Shown here: positions 17,338 to 25,014 of the stretch, piece by piece
How positions within the stretch are numbered: the first letter of the stretch is position 1
Layout of the letters: the number at the start of each line of letters is the position of its first letter
Position numbers and translations under genes: made by a program
Assembly (NCBI GenBank): GCA_022826725.1
Contig: JAJDUF010000010.1
Location: 248,001-312,000, forward strand
DNA: 64,000 nt
Source: Chloroflexota bacterium
GTDB lineage: Bacteria; Chloroflexota; UBA11872; UBA12225; JAJDUF01
Reading direction: 5' to 3'
Notes under the pieces: model-generated
Databases searched by the model: none
What the model was told of the DNA's origin: nothing
Seen by the model: the letters and a program-made list of their open reading frames with translations, nothing else

Positions 17338-17868
17338 TCAGGGCACGCCGCGCTCCCAGAGGCCGATCCGTTGGCGCTGGGCGACGCCTTCGGCGGCGAG
17401 CAGGTCGCCGGCGTAACAGGGATTGAGGCGGAGCGAGAAGATATACGCCCGCGCGAGGCCGGCGGCGACCAACTCCCGATTAACGTGGCGCTCGCCGACG
17501 AATAGGTGCCGGAGCAACCGGCCGTACTGGTCCTCGTCTTCCTCGCAGCGCTCCATCCGGACTTGCTGGCCGGAAGTCAAGCGGGCGGTCATCGCGGTGG
17601 CCTCCTGGAACAGCCACTCGCCGCGCTCCGGCGTGTCAATGCCGAGCAGCCGTATCCGCGCCTGCGGACAGCACACATCCACCGTATCGCCGTCAACGAC
17701 CTGCGTGACCCGCACGGTCGGAGTGTCCCGCCCTGCACTGCCTGCCTCGCCTGACGTGCGCGTGTCACCGCCCCCGGGTTGCACGCGCAGGGTGATCGCC
17801 ACGGTGAGGACCACGATAGCGGCCAGCGTGGTGATGGCCAGGAACACGTACCCGAGGCGGCGAAGCAT
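17338..17868 (-). CDS. Membrane-anchored thermonuclease-like protein (SNase fold)
   Basis: A 176-residue protein with an N-terminal membrane helix or uncleaved signal (about 6-28), a short Gly/Ser/Thr linker, and a staphylococcal-nuclease-like domain. The key positions are present: DGDT (Asp59, Asp61), IRLLGIDTPER (Arg73, Asp78, Glu81) and the second arginine Arg117 in QYGRLLR. The C-terminal NRELVAAGLARAY helix is typical. It should cut DNA or RNA outside the cytoplasm using calcium. The start is uncertain because no clear ribosome-binding site is seen; further upstream reading is open but gives no meaningful sequence. It is divergent from purD. Confidence 0.85.
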   Translation of the reverse strand: MLRRLGYVFLAITTLAAIVVLTVAITLRVQPGGGDTRTSGEAGSAGRDTPTVRVTQVVDGDTVDVCCPQARIRLLGIDTPERGEWLFQEATAMTARLTSGQQVRMERCEEDEDQYGRLLRHLFVGERHVNRELVAAGLARAYIFSLRLNPCYAGDLLAAEGVAQRQRIGLWERGVP

Positions 17869-17958
17869 GGCGAGAGCATAGCGGACCGGAAAACGCGACG
17901 GCAGCGAGACGACAGCGCCCGGTGCCGCCGGTACACTACTCGCTAGGGAGAGCGGCGT

Positions 17959-19242
17959 ATGAAGGTAGTGATCGCTGGCAGTGGCGCTCGCGAGCACGCA
18001 ATCGCGTGGAAGGTGAGTCAGAGCACGCTGGTATCGGAGTTGATCGCGGCGCCAGGCAACCCCGGCATGGCGCTGCTCGGCCGGACCGTCGCCCAGGACC
18101 CGCTCGACGGAGCGGCCTTTGCCCACTGGGCGCGGGCGGTGGGTGCGGACTTGGTGATCGTCGGAGCGGATGATCCGATCGCCATGGGGCTGATTGACGA
18201 TTGCGAGGCAGCCGGCGTGCCGGCGTTCGGTCCAACGGCGGCGGCAGCGCAGATCGAGGCGAGCAAAGTGTTCGCAAAGGACCTGATGTCCCAGCATGGC
18301 ATTCCGACCGGGCCATACCGGGTCTTCGACCAAGCCGACGCAGCCCACCACTATCTCGATGCACCGGGGCGCGAGTATCCGGTCGTCGTGAAGGCGGACG
18401 GCCTGGCGCGAGGTAAAGGTGCCATCGTGGCAGCCGACCGCGCCGAGGCCCACGCGGCCGTGGCGGCAATGTTGGAAGAACGGGTCTTCGGCGCTTCCGG
18501 TGACCGCATTTTGATCGAAGAGTGTCTCGTCGGACCGGAGGCGTCCGTCTTTGCCATCTGCGACGGTGAGCGGGCGTGGCCCAGCGGTGCGGCCCGCGAC
18601 TATAAGCGTATCGGCGAGGGCGACTGCGGTCCGAATACCGGCGGCATGGGCGCTTACACACCGACCAACCTGGTACCACCGGATGTACTGGAGGACGTGC
18701 GGCAACGCATTCTACAGCCAACCGTCGAGGCACTAGCCGCCGCCGGTCGGCCGTATCGCGGGGTGCTCTATGCCGGACTGATGTTCACCGCCGATGGCCC
18801 CCAAGTGATCGAATTCAACGCCCGCTGGGGTGATCCCGAAGCGCAAGTGCTGCTGCCGCTACTGAGGAACGACTTTGTCGAGCTTGCCTTGGCCGCACTG
18901 GCCGGCCGGCTGGACACGGTACCCATTGAGTGGCACGCCGGAGCGGCGTGCGGCGTCGCGCTCGCCTCAGCGGGCTACCCGGACGCAGTACGCGATGGCG
19001 AGCCGGTCGGCGGGCTGGACTCGTGGGGCGACGAGGCGCTGCTGTTCCACGCCGGCACGGTAACGGACGCCGACGGCGCCATCCGCACGGCCGGCGGACG
19101 GGTGTTCACCGTCGTAGGGACGGGGCCAACCCTGGCGGCAGCCCGCGATGTAGCTTATCGCAACGTCGAGCGGGTGCGGTTTGCGGGTCGCTATTATCGC
19201 CGCGATATTGGCGCCCGTGAGATCGCCGCCACAGCGACCTGA
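17959..19242 (+). CDS. purD: Phosphoribosylamine-glycine ligase
   Basis: A 427-residue ATP-grasp enzyme that joins glycine to phosphoribosylamine, giving GAR in purine synthesis. Landmarks include VVIAGSGAREHAIAWK at the start (family GxGxREHA), APGNPG near 32, VVKADGLARGKG for ATP binding, GPNTGGMGAYTP, and EFNARWGDPEAQV near the metal site. Length is normal for the family. GGGAGAG precedes the ATG. It opens a plus-strand run of purine genes that continues to 27.3 kb. Confidence 0.96.
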   Translation: MKVVIAGSGAREHAIAWKVSQSTLVSELIAAPGNPGMALLGRTVAQDPLDGAAFAHWARAVGADLVIVGADDPIAMGLIDDCEAAGVPAFGPTAAAAQIEASKVFAKDLMSQHGIPTGPYRVFDQADAAHHYLDAPGREYPVVVKADGLARGKGAIVAADRAEAHAAVAAMLEERVFGASGDRILIEECLVGPEASVFAICDGERAWPSGAARDYKRIGEGDCGPNTGGMGAYTPTNLVPPDVLEDVRQRILQPTVEALAAAGRPYRGVLYAGLMFTADGPQVIEFNARWGDPEAQVLLPLLRNDFVELALAALAGRLDTVPIEWHAGAACGVALASAGYPDAVRDGEPVGGLDSWGDEALLFHAGTVTDADGAIRTAGGRVFTVVGTGPTLAAARDVAYRNVERVRFAGRYYRRDIGAREIAATAT

Positions 19243-19356
19243 CGGGCGCCGCCGAACCGATTACTCTGCACAATCCGTTGGAGAGCAAGGGATTGCCGCC
19301 AATCCGGTTTCCGCCGGATGCCAGGCGCTTGGGGCGGCAGCCGGTATGCCCGCCTT

Positions 19357-19378
19357 GGATTCCCGCGTAAGCGGGACC
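19357..19378 (+). repeat. Family A hairpin repeat (GTAA loop)
   Basis: GGAT then TCCCGC-GTAA-GCGGGA then CC: a six-base stem with a GNRA-type loop, the same architecture as copies at 8294, 34451 and 44625. It lies in the 194-base gap between purD and purE. Confidence 0.55.
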
Positions 19379-19436
19379 GACCGGGCAGTGTCAACAGCGC
19401 CTAACATCACGAACTGCGTTGTGAGGAGGACAGCCA

Positions 19437-19901
19437 ATGCCGCGAGTAGCCATTGTGATCGGGAGTCCGTCGGATGAGTCGTATCTGGAGGATGCCCGGG
19501 CGTTGCTCACAGAGTTTGGGGTCGAGTACGAGTTCCGGGCGGTCTCCGCGCACCGCAACCCCGACGCAACCCGCGAGTTTGCCACCACGGCGCGCGACCG
19601 TGGTGTGGAGGTCATCATCGCCGCCGCTGGCATGGCCGCCCACTTACCGGGCGTGGTCGCCTCGCTGACCACCCTGCCGGTGATCGGAGTGCCGCTGCCG
19701 GGCAGCGAGCTACGCGGCCTCGACTCGCTGTACGCCATCGTGCAGATGCCGGCCGGTGTCCCGGTCGCCTGCATGGCCGTCGGGAGCCACGGCGCCCGTA
19801 ACGCCGCCCTGTTCGCGGTCCAGATTCTCTCCCTGCAGGACGAGCGCCTGCGCGACGCCTTCGCCGAGTACAAGGCCAACCTCGCCCGGCCGCGCTCCTA
19901 A
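19437..19901 (+). CDS. purE: 5-(carboxyamino)imidazole ribonucleotide mutase
   Basis: A 154-residue PurE. It begins VAIVIGSPSDESYLEDA, where the substrate-binding loop has GSxSD, and includes VSAHRNPDAT near residue 37 (usually SAHRTP) and IIAAAGMAAHLPGVVA. The VIGVPLPG strand and the VPVACMAVG segment are typical of class I enzymes that use N5-CAIR, which would need PurK; no purK is present in this window. GAGGAGG precedes the start. It moves a carboxylate on the imidazole ring in purine synthesis. Confidence 0.95.
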   Translation: MPRVAIVIGSPSDESYLEDARALLTEFGVEYEFRAVSAHRNPDATREFATTARDRGVEVIIAAAGMAAHLPGVVASLTTLPVIGVPLPGSELRGLDSLYAIVQMPAGVPVACMAVGSHGARNAALFAVQILSLQDERLRDAFAEYKANLARPRS

Positions 19902-19993
19902 CCGCAGCCGCACGCTGGCCTAGCCGTTAACCAGGCGAGGTCTCCGCATTGTCGGAGGTCCGGCAGCAGCATGGCAAGGCCGGGGAGTGAGGC

Positions 19994-20818
19994 GTGCGTC
20001 AACAGCAACACATGCCGAGGACAGTGCGCTTGGAGCGGATGGACTGCCTGGACTTCCTACGCTCACTCGCCGATGAGTCCGTGGACATCATCGTCACCGA
20101 TCCGGCCTACAGCGGCATGAACCGGCACTTGCAGTTCGGTCACGGGAGGATCGTTGGGCACTACGCAAGCAAGAGCGATCCTGCGGAGCAGAAGTGGTTT
20201 CAGGAGTTCCATGACGATCCCGCTACCTACCGGCACTTTCTGACGGAGTGCAAGCGCGTCCTCCGCAATAATCGCCATCTCTACATCATGTTCGATAGCT
20301 ACTCGCTGCTCACGCTCGGCCCGATTGTGCGCGAGGTCTTCGACGTGAAGAATCTCATCACCTGGGATAAAATTGCGATTGGGATGGGGCACTATTTCCG
20401 TCGGCGCCACGAGTACGTCCTCTTTGCCACAAAGGGACAGCGCAAGCTCTCGCGCCGGGACATCCCCGACGTATGGCGCTTCCGACGGATCCACCGCGCG
20501 GCCTATCCCACCCAGAAGCCGGTCGAAGTGTTTGCGGCGATGCTGTGTGGCAGCGTCGAGCCGGACTTTGTGGTGTGCGATCCGTTCGTGGGCAGCGGCT
20601 CGGCGGCGATTGCCGCGCTCAAGCGGGGGTGCTCTTTCGTCGGCGCGGACGTATCCGAGCAGGCGATTGCGCTAACACGCGAACGCACCGAGGTCTACCA
20701 GGCTACCGGGCACGACCCGCTCCAACGACAGAGCGCAATCGAAAACGAGGGAGACGCAGCGTTTCTGGATATCCCCGATCAGGACAACCAAGCGGTAGGG
20801 GCACAATCCGCCTCCTGA
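19994..20818 (+). CDS. Beta-class DNA amino-methyltransferase inserted in the purine cluster
   Basis: A 274-residue methyltransferase of the N6-adenine/N4-cytosine type. The catalytic motif IV is DPAYSG (36-41; DPPY in most relatives), and the S-adenosylmethionine motif I comes late, as DPFVGSGSAA (196-205). This IV-before-I order is the beta class. YPTQKP (171-176) precedes motif I as usual. The target region lies between, with an arginine-rich stretch near 136-168. GTG 19994 is preceded by GGGGAGTGAGG; ATG 20012 is an alternative. No restriction endonuclease gene is next to it, so it may be an orphan regulatory methyltransferase or a leftover of a restriction system. It sits between purE and purB. 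Confidence 0.88.
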   Translation: MRQQQHMPRTVRLERMDCLDFLRSLADESVDIIVTDPAYSGMNRHLQFGHGRIVGHYASKSDPAEQKWFQEFHDDPATYRHFLTECKRVLRNNRHLYIMFDSYSLLTLGPIVREVFDVKNLITWDKIAIGMGHYFRRRHEYVLFATKGQRKLSRRDIPDVWRFRRIHRAAYPTQKPVEVFAAMLCGSVEPDFVVCDPFVGSGSAAIAALKRGCSFVGADVSEQAIALTRERTEVYQATGHDPLQRQSAIENEGDAAFLDIPDQDNQAVGAQSAS

Positions 20819-20849
20819 CGGACGCCCCCAAGACGAGGACAGACAGACG

Positions 20850-22145
20850 ATGATCGAACGGTATACGTCCGAGGAGATGGGCGCGATCTGGTCCGATCAG
20901 GCCAAGATGGACGCCTGGAAGGATGTCGAGATCGCTGCCTGCGAGGGCTGGACGGAGCAAGGGGTGATTCCCCCGGACGACATGGCCAAGATCAGGCAGG
21001 CCACGTTTACCCTGGAGCGCGTGGCCGAGATCGAGAAAGTGACCGACCACGACACGGCCTCGTTCGTGCAAGCACTTGGCGAGAGCTTAGGGCCGGAGTC
21101 GCGGTGGGTGCATCACGGCCTGACGTCGTCCGACGTGGTGGACACCGGGCTGGCACTCCAGCTGGTGCGGGCCAGCGACCTGCTCATCGAGGGTGTCCAA
21201 CGGCTCGTCGCCGTCCTGGAGCGGCAGGCGTTGGCCTACAAGGACACGCCAACCATCGGCCGCACGCACGGCGTTCACGCCGAGCCGACGACCTTCGGGT
21301 TCAAGCTGCTGATCTGGGTCGAAGAGATGCGGCGCAACCTGGCGCGGTTGCAAGCGGCGCGGCGGACGGTGGCCGTGGGCAAGATTTCCGGGGCGGTCGG
21401 CACCCATGCGAACGTGCCCCCGGCGGTCGAGGCCCACGCCTGCGAGGCGCTCGGCCTCGTGGCTGCGGCGGTCTCCAACCAGATCGTGCAGCGCGACCGC
21501 CACGCCGAGTTCGTCTGCACCATCGCCATCGTGGGCGCCTCGCTGGACAAGATGGCGACCGAGATCAGGCATCTCCAGCGGACGGAAGTGCTGGAGGCCG
21601 AGGAGCCGTTCGAGAAGGGCCGGCAGGGGTCGTCAGCCATGCCGCACAAGCGCAATCCGGCCCGCTGCGAGCGGGTGTGTGGCCTGGCGCGGGTGCTCCG
21701 TGGCTACGCGGTGGCGGCGCTGGAGAACGTCGCCTTGTGGCACGAGCGCGACATCTCCAACTCGTCGGTCGAGCGGGTGATCCTGCCAGACGCCTGCTGT
21801 GCGCTCGACTATATGCTGCGCCTGTTCACCGGCGTGATGGACGGGCTGCGCGTGCTGCCGGAACGGATGCGCCGGAACCTCGACCTCACGCACGGGCTAC
21901 TCCACTCCCAGCGCGTGCTGTTGGCCCTGATCGAGGCGGGGATGACCCGTACCGAGGCCTACAGTATCGTGCAGCGCCACGCGATGGCGGCCTGGGAGGA
22001 ACAGGTTAGTTTCCAAGCATTGCTGCTCGGAGACGAGGCCGTCCGCCAACGACTATCGGCGGAGGAGGTGGGCGCACTGTTCGACGAGAGCTATCACTTT
22101 GCCCACATTGATACGGCGTTCGAGCGCGTCGGGCTGCTATCGTGA
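20850..22145 (+). CDS. purB: Adenylosuccinate lyase
   Basis: A 431-residue member of the fumarase/aspartase superfamily. It catalyses two beta-eliminations that release fumarate in purine synthesis. The signature SSAMPHKRNP (about 262-271) carries the mobile catalytic loop; IGRTHGVHAEP carries the catalytic His region near 138, and HHGLTSSDVVDT is at about 88-99. The normal length and intact motifs indicate function. It follows the methyltransferase by 31 bases. Confidence 0.96.
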   Translation: MIERYTSEEMGAIWSDQAKMDAWKDVEIAACEGWTEQGVIPPDDMAKIRQATFTLERVAEIEKVTDHDTASFVQALGESLGPESRWVHHGLTSSDVVDTGLALQLVRASDLLIEGVQRLVAVLERQALAYKDTPTIGRTHGVHAEPTTFGFKLLIWVEEMRRNLARLQAARRTVAVGKISGAVGTHANVPPAVEAHACEALGLVAAAVSNQIVQRDRHAEFVCTIAIVGASLDKMATEIRHLQRTEVLEAEEPFEKGRQGSSAMPHKRNPARCERVCGLARVLRGYAVAALENVALWHERDISNSSVERVILPDACCALDYMLRLFTGVMDGLRVLPERMRRNLDLTHGLLHSQRVLLALIEAGMTRTEAYSIVQRHAMAAWEEQVSFQALLLGDEAVRQRLSAEEVGALFDESYHFAHIDTAFERVGLLS

Positions 22146-22171
22146 GGGGTACCGAAAGGGAGACTCCTGAG

Positions 22172-22185
22172 CGCGATTCATCGCG
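22172..22185. repeat. Short palindrome in the purB-purC gap
   Basis: CGCGAT-TC-ATCGCG, followed by CCCTAC and then the tandem ACTGAGCACTGAGCACTA. This gap otherwise looks non-functional. The shape resembles short dispersed palindromes seen between genes in some bacteria, but only one copy is in this window. Confidence 0.3.
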
Positions 22186-22241
22186 TCCCTACTGAGCACT
22201 GAGCACTAACCACCAACCACTGTCAAAGGAGGCTGTGAACG

Positions 22242-23138
22242 ATGCAGGAATCGAGTTTGCCGGGCGTACCGCTACTCACACGCGGCAAGGTACGCGATAT
22301 GTACGATCTGGGCGACCAACTGTTGATCGTCGTCAGTGATCGCATCTCCGCGTTCGACGTGGTGCTGCCGACCGCGATCCCCGGGAAGGGTAAGGTGCTC
22401 AACCAGCTCTCCGCCTACTGGTTCGAGCAGACCCAGGACCTCTTGCCCAACCACGTGCTGACCACGGACGTGGACGACTACCCGGCGGAGCTACAGGTAC
22501 ACGCCGCCCAACTCACCGGTCGCAGCATGTTGGTGCGGCGCGCCGAGCGGATTGACATCGAGTGTGTCGCGCGGGGCTACATCACCGGTTCCGGCTGGGC
22601 CGAGTACCAAAAGTCGGGGACCGTCTGCGGCATCCGGCTGCCGGCGGGGTTGATCGAGGCGCAGCAGCTTCCGGAGCCGATCTTCACGCCAACGACTAAG
22701 GCCGAGACCGGGCATGATGAGCCGCTGACGTTCGAAGAGGTCGAAGCACTGATCGGCCGGCCACTCGCGGCTCAGTTGCGCGACGCGACGCTCGCGATCT
22801 ACGCGGCCGCGGCGGAGCAGGCGCGGGAGCGCGGCATCATCATCGCCGACACGAAGATGGAGTTTGGCATCGTCAGGGACAACGGCAGCGCCGCGGGGCA
22901 GTTGATCTTGATTGACGAGTTGCTGACGCCGGACTCATCGCGCTTCTGGGATACGGAGACCTACGAACCGGGCAGCAACCCACCCAGCTACGACAAACAG
23001 TACGTCCGCGACTACCTCAGCGCCACCGGCTGGAACAAAGCGCCCCCGGCCCCATCGCTCCCGCCCGAGGTGGTCGCGCGGACTCAAGAGAAATATGCCG
23101 ATGCACTCCGCCGCCTGACGGGCCGCGACGTCGCATAG
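22242..23138 (+). CDS. purC: SAICAR synthase
   Basis: A 298-residue PurC that couples CAIR and aspartate with ATP. Landmarks are TRGKVRDMYDLGD near the start, VVSDRISAFDVVLP (about 30-44), IPGKGKVLNQLSAYWF, ECVARGYITGSGW and the signature IADTKMEFG near 206. The C-terminal extension with DSSRFWD and YDKQYVRDYL is typical of the longer bacterial form. AAAGGAGG lies upstream of the ATG. Confidence 0.96.
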   Translation: MQESSLPGVPLLTRGKVRDMYDLGDQLLIVVSDRISAFDVVLPTAIPGKGKVLNQLSAYWFEQTQDLLPNHVLTTDVDDYPAELQVHAAQLTGRSMLVRRAERIDIECVARGYITGSGWAEYQKSGTVCGIRLPAGLIEAQQLPEPIFTPTTKAETGHDEPLTFEEVEALIGRPLAAQLRDATLAIYAAAAEQARERGIIIADTKMEFGIVRDNGSAAGQLILIDELLTPDSSRFWDTETYEPGSNPPSYDKQYVRDYLSATGWNKAPPAPSLPPEVVARTQEKYADALRRLTGRDVA

Positions 23139-23261
23139 GGGCAATTTCGGCTCCGTCCGTCCATCCAGGGCATCTCAAGCGAGGTCTCCGGGAACGCATT
23201 ATGCGTCAGGCCGGCTTAACCGCCGCAGCGATGATTGCGCTCTTGGACTGAGGTGACAGCA

Positions 23262-23534
23262 ATGCTGCAAGCGCATATCCGGGTGACACCGAAGCCCGGC
23301 ATCAACGATCCGCAGGGCCTCGCGGTACGCGGGGGGCTGGACCAGTTGGGGTTTGCCGGCGTCGAGAGTGTGCGGGTGGGTAAGTATCTGGTGCTCACAC
23401 TCGATACCGACGACGAGGCGGCGGCACAGCGCGAAGTCACGGCGATGTGCGAGCAGCTGCTGGCGAATCCCCTGATCGAGGACTACACGCTGGAGCTGAC
23501 ACGCCTCGCCCCTGCTTCGCAGGATGGTGGATGA
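23262..23534 (+). CDS. purS: FGAM synthase PurS subunit
   Basis: A 90-residue PurS, the small subunit that links glutaminase PurQ to synthetase PurL. It starts [16 protein letters not shown], then [15 protein letters not shown] and a terminal helix with [13 protein letters not shown], all usual for the family. ATG 23262 follows GAGGTGACAGCA; an upstream in-frame ATG would add nine residues not found in the family. It lies 28 bases before purQ, so the two are probably cotranscribed. Confidence 0.94.
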   Translation: MLQAHIRVTPKPGINDPQGLAVRGGLDQLGFAGVESVRVGKYLVLTLDTDDEAAAQREVTAMCEQLLANPLIEDYTLELTRLAPASQDGG

Positions 23535-23562
23535 TGCCCATCACGCTGCCAAGGAATCGGTT

Positions 23563-24261
23563 ATGAAGTTCGGCGTGGTGGTGTTTCCGGGATCGAACTG
23601 CGATGCTGACGTGTTCTACGTTGTGCGTGACGTGCTCGAACAGCCGGTCGAATACATCTGGCACGAGCACACCGACCTGAGCGGCTTCGACTGCATCATC
23701 TTGCCCGGCGGCTTCTCCTACGGTGATTATCTGCGCGCGGGCGCCATCGCCCGCTTCGCACCGGTCATGCCGGCAATCGGCGCGTTCGCCGCCGAGGGGG
23801 GCTTGGTGCTCGGTATCTGCAACGGATTCCAAATCCTGCTGGAAGCCGGCCTGCTGCCGGGGGCCATGCTCCGCAACCAATCGTTGCGGTTCCGCTGCGA
23901 ATGGGTTCACATGCGCGTTGAGCAGACCGACACGCCATTTACCAGCGAGTACCGGTCCGAGCAGATCGTGCGGATGCCCATTGCCCATGGGGAGGGCAAC
24001 TACTACGCCGACGCCGGAACGCTCGCGGACCTTGAGCGCCGCGGCCAGATTGTCTTCCGCTACTGCGACTCCCAGGGCCGGGTCACCGCGGCGGCAAATC
24101 CCAACGGCGCGTTGGCAAACATCGCCGGCATCTGCAACGAGCAGCGCAACGTCGTCGGCCTGATGCCCCACCCGGAGCGGTGCAGCGAGGCGCTGCTCGG
24201 TGGCAGCGACGGCCGGCCGTTGTGGCAGTCGGCCGTACACGCGCTGGTCGCAGCCGCGTGA
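23563..24261 (+). CDS. purQ: FGAM synthase glutaminase subunit
   Basis: A 232-residue class I glutamine amidotransferase that supplies ammonia to PurL. The nucleophile elbow is GICNGFQ (Cys near 87), with the oxyanion [14 protein letters not shown] earlier (about 49-62) and the catalytic His-Glu in MPHPER near 207. ATG 23563 follows AAGGAA. Instead of leading straight into purL, it is separated from it by two small genes of a likely toxin-antitoxin-like module. Confidence 0.95.
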   Translation: MKFGVVVFPGSNCDADVFYVVRDVLEQPVEYIWHEHTDLSGFDCIILPGGFSYGDYLRAGAIARFAPVMPAIGAFAAEGGLVLGICNGFQILLEAGLLPGAMLRNQSLRFRCEWVHMRVEQTDTPFTSEYRSEQIVRMPIAHGEGNYYADAGTLADLERRGQIVFRYCDSQGRVTAAANPNGALANIAGICNEQRNVVGLMPHPERCSEALLGGSDGRPLWQSAVHALVAAA

Positions 24262-24283
24262 TGCGTGTCTCCAGGCCGGTACC

Positions 24284-24685
24284 GTGACTTGGGAGCTGCG
24301 TCGGAGCGAAGCGACCGCCGGCTACGCGGCAAAGGCCCACGAAAGCCTCGCATCGGCGGAAGCCGACTTTGCGGCGGGCCGCTACAATTCGTGTGCGCGC
24401 GGTGCCTACTACGCGCTGTTTCAGGCAGCAATCGCTGCTCTGCTGCTCGCTGGCGAACCGCTGCGGGAGCGCTGGTCACACCAGTATGTGCAGAGTCGCT
24501 TCAGTGGTGTGCTTATCGGCCAACGCAAGCTGTATCCCTCAGCACTGCGCGAGGCACTGAGCACCGGGATAGACCTACGGAGGCAAGCCGACTATGAGTA
24601 CGCTGGCGTTGGTAGGCGCCGCGCACGCTCGGCCTTGACCCACGCCCGTAGGTTGGTGTGCCTTGTCGAAGAGGTGATGAGATGA
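24284..24685 (+). CDS. HEPN-domain protein inserted between purQ and purL
   Basis: A 133-residue all-alpha HEPN protein. The helix GRYNSCARGAYYALFQAA (about 32-49) matches the common R-AYYA-F motif, and an R-x4-H element is present (Arg61 to His66 in RERWSH), the pattern linked to RNase activity in toxin HEPNs. GTG 24284 starts 22 bases after purQ stops. Its stop overlaps the ATG of the next gene by four bases (ATGA), a strong sign of coupling. HEPN proteins of this size usually work with a nucleotidyltransferase partner, but the partner here is not obviously one. Whether it is toxic is unknown. Confidence 0.75.
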   Translation: MTWELRRSEATAGYAAKAHESLASAEADFAAGRYNSCARGAYYALFQAAIAALLLAGEPLRERWSHQYVQSRFSGVLIGQRKLYPSALREALSTGIDLRRQADYEYAGVGRRRARSALTHARRLVCLVEEVMR

Positions 24686-25005
24686 AACTCGAGGATGTAT
24701 TCCCCGGCCCCCCGCCGCCGGAGCCGCACGCGATTGTCCCCACACACCTATCCGATCCCCGGGTACAGGAGCATGTCGCCAATCTCCGGACCATCATCCG
24801 CCGTGCATTTCCCGAAGTACAATTCTCAGTATATGAAGCCTCCGAGCCGGCACTGGGAGTCTGGCTGGACGCCTACATTGCCGATAACGATGCCGAACTG
24901 CCTAAACTCGCACGGGACTACGAGTTGGAAGTCTTGCTGCGCGAGGGACTTTCTCTCTTCATCGGCACACTTCCCCTCCGATCACTGGCGTCGGAGGCCG
25001 CATGA
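24682..25005 (+). CDS. Small acidic protein coupled to the HEPN gene
   Basis: A 107-residue acidic protein with no family I can name with confidence. It begins with a Pro-rich stretch (FPGPPPPEPH), then shows IIRRAFPEVQFSVYEASEP, a pattern of alternating strand and helix up to LFIGTLPLR. I see no GSx10DxD nucleotidyltransferase signature, so it is not a classical MNT antitoxin. The four-base overlap with the HEPN gene argues that they form one unit, with this as a candidate partner or antitoxin. It ends nine bases before purL starts. Confidence 0.65.
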   Translation: MKLEDVFPGPPPPEPHAIVPTHLSDPRVQEHVANLRTIIRRAFPEVQFSVYEASEPALGVWLDAYIADNDAELPKLARDYELEVLLREGLSLFIGTLPLRSLASEAA

Positions 25006-25014
25006 CAACCGACG

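Noticed and set aside
17869-18705. Extension of the nuclease frame upstream across purD
   Set aside because: The added part lies antisense to purD and has no domain; the membrane helix at 17868 is the natural start.
21104-22009. A 301-codon alternative frame inside purB
   Set aside because: Composition artefact of GC-rich codons; purB motifs are intact in its own frame.
19936-23190. Shared 12-base GCGAGGTCTCCG upstream of the methyltransferase and of purS as a regulator site
   Set aside because: Only two copies, different distances from the genes and no symmetry; probably chance.
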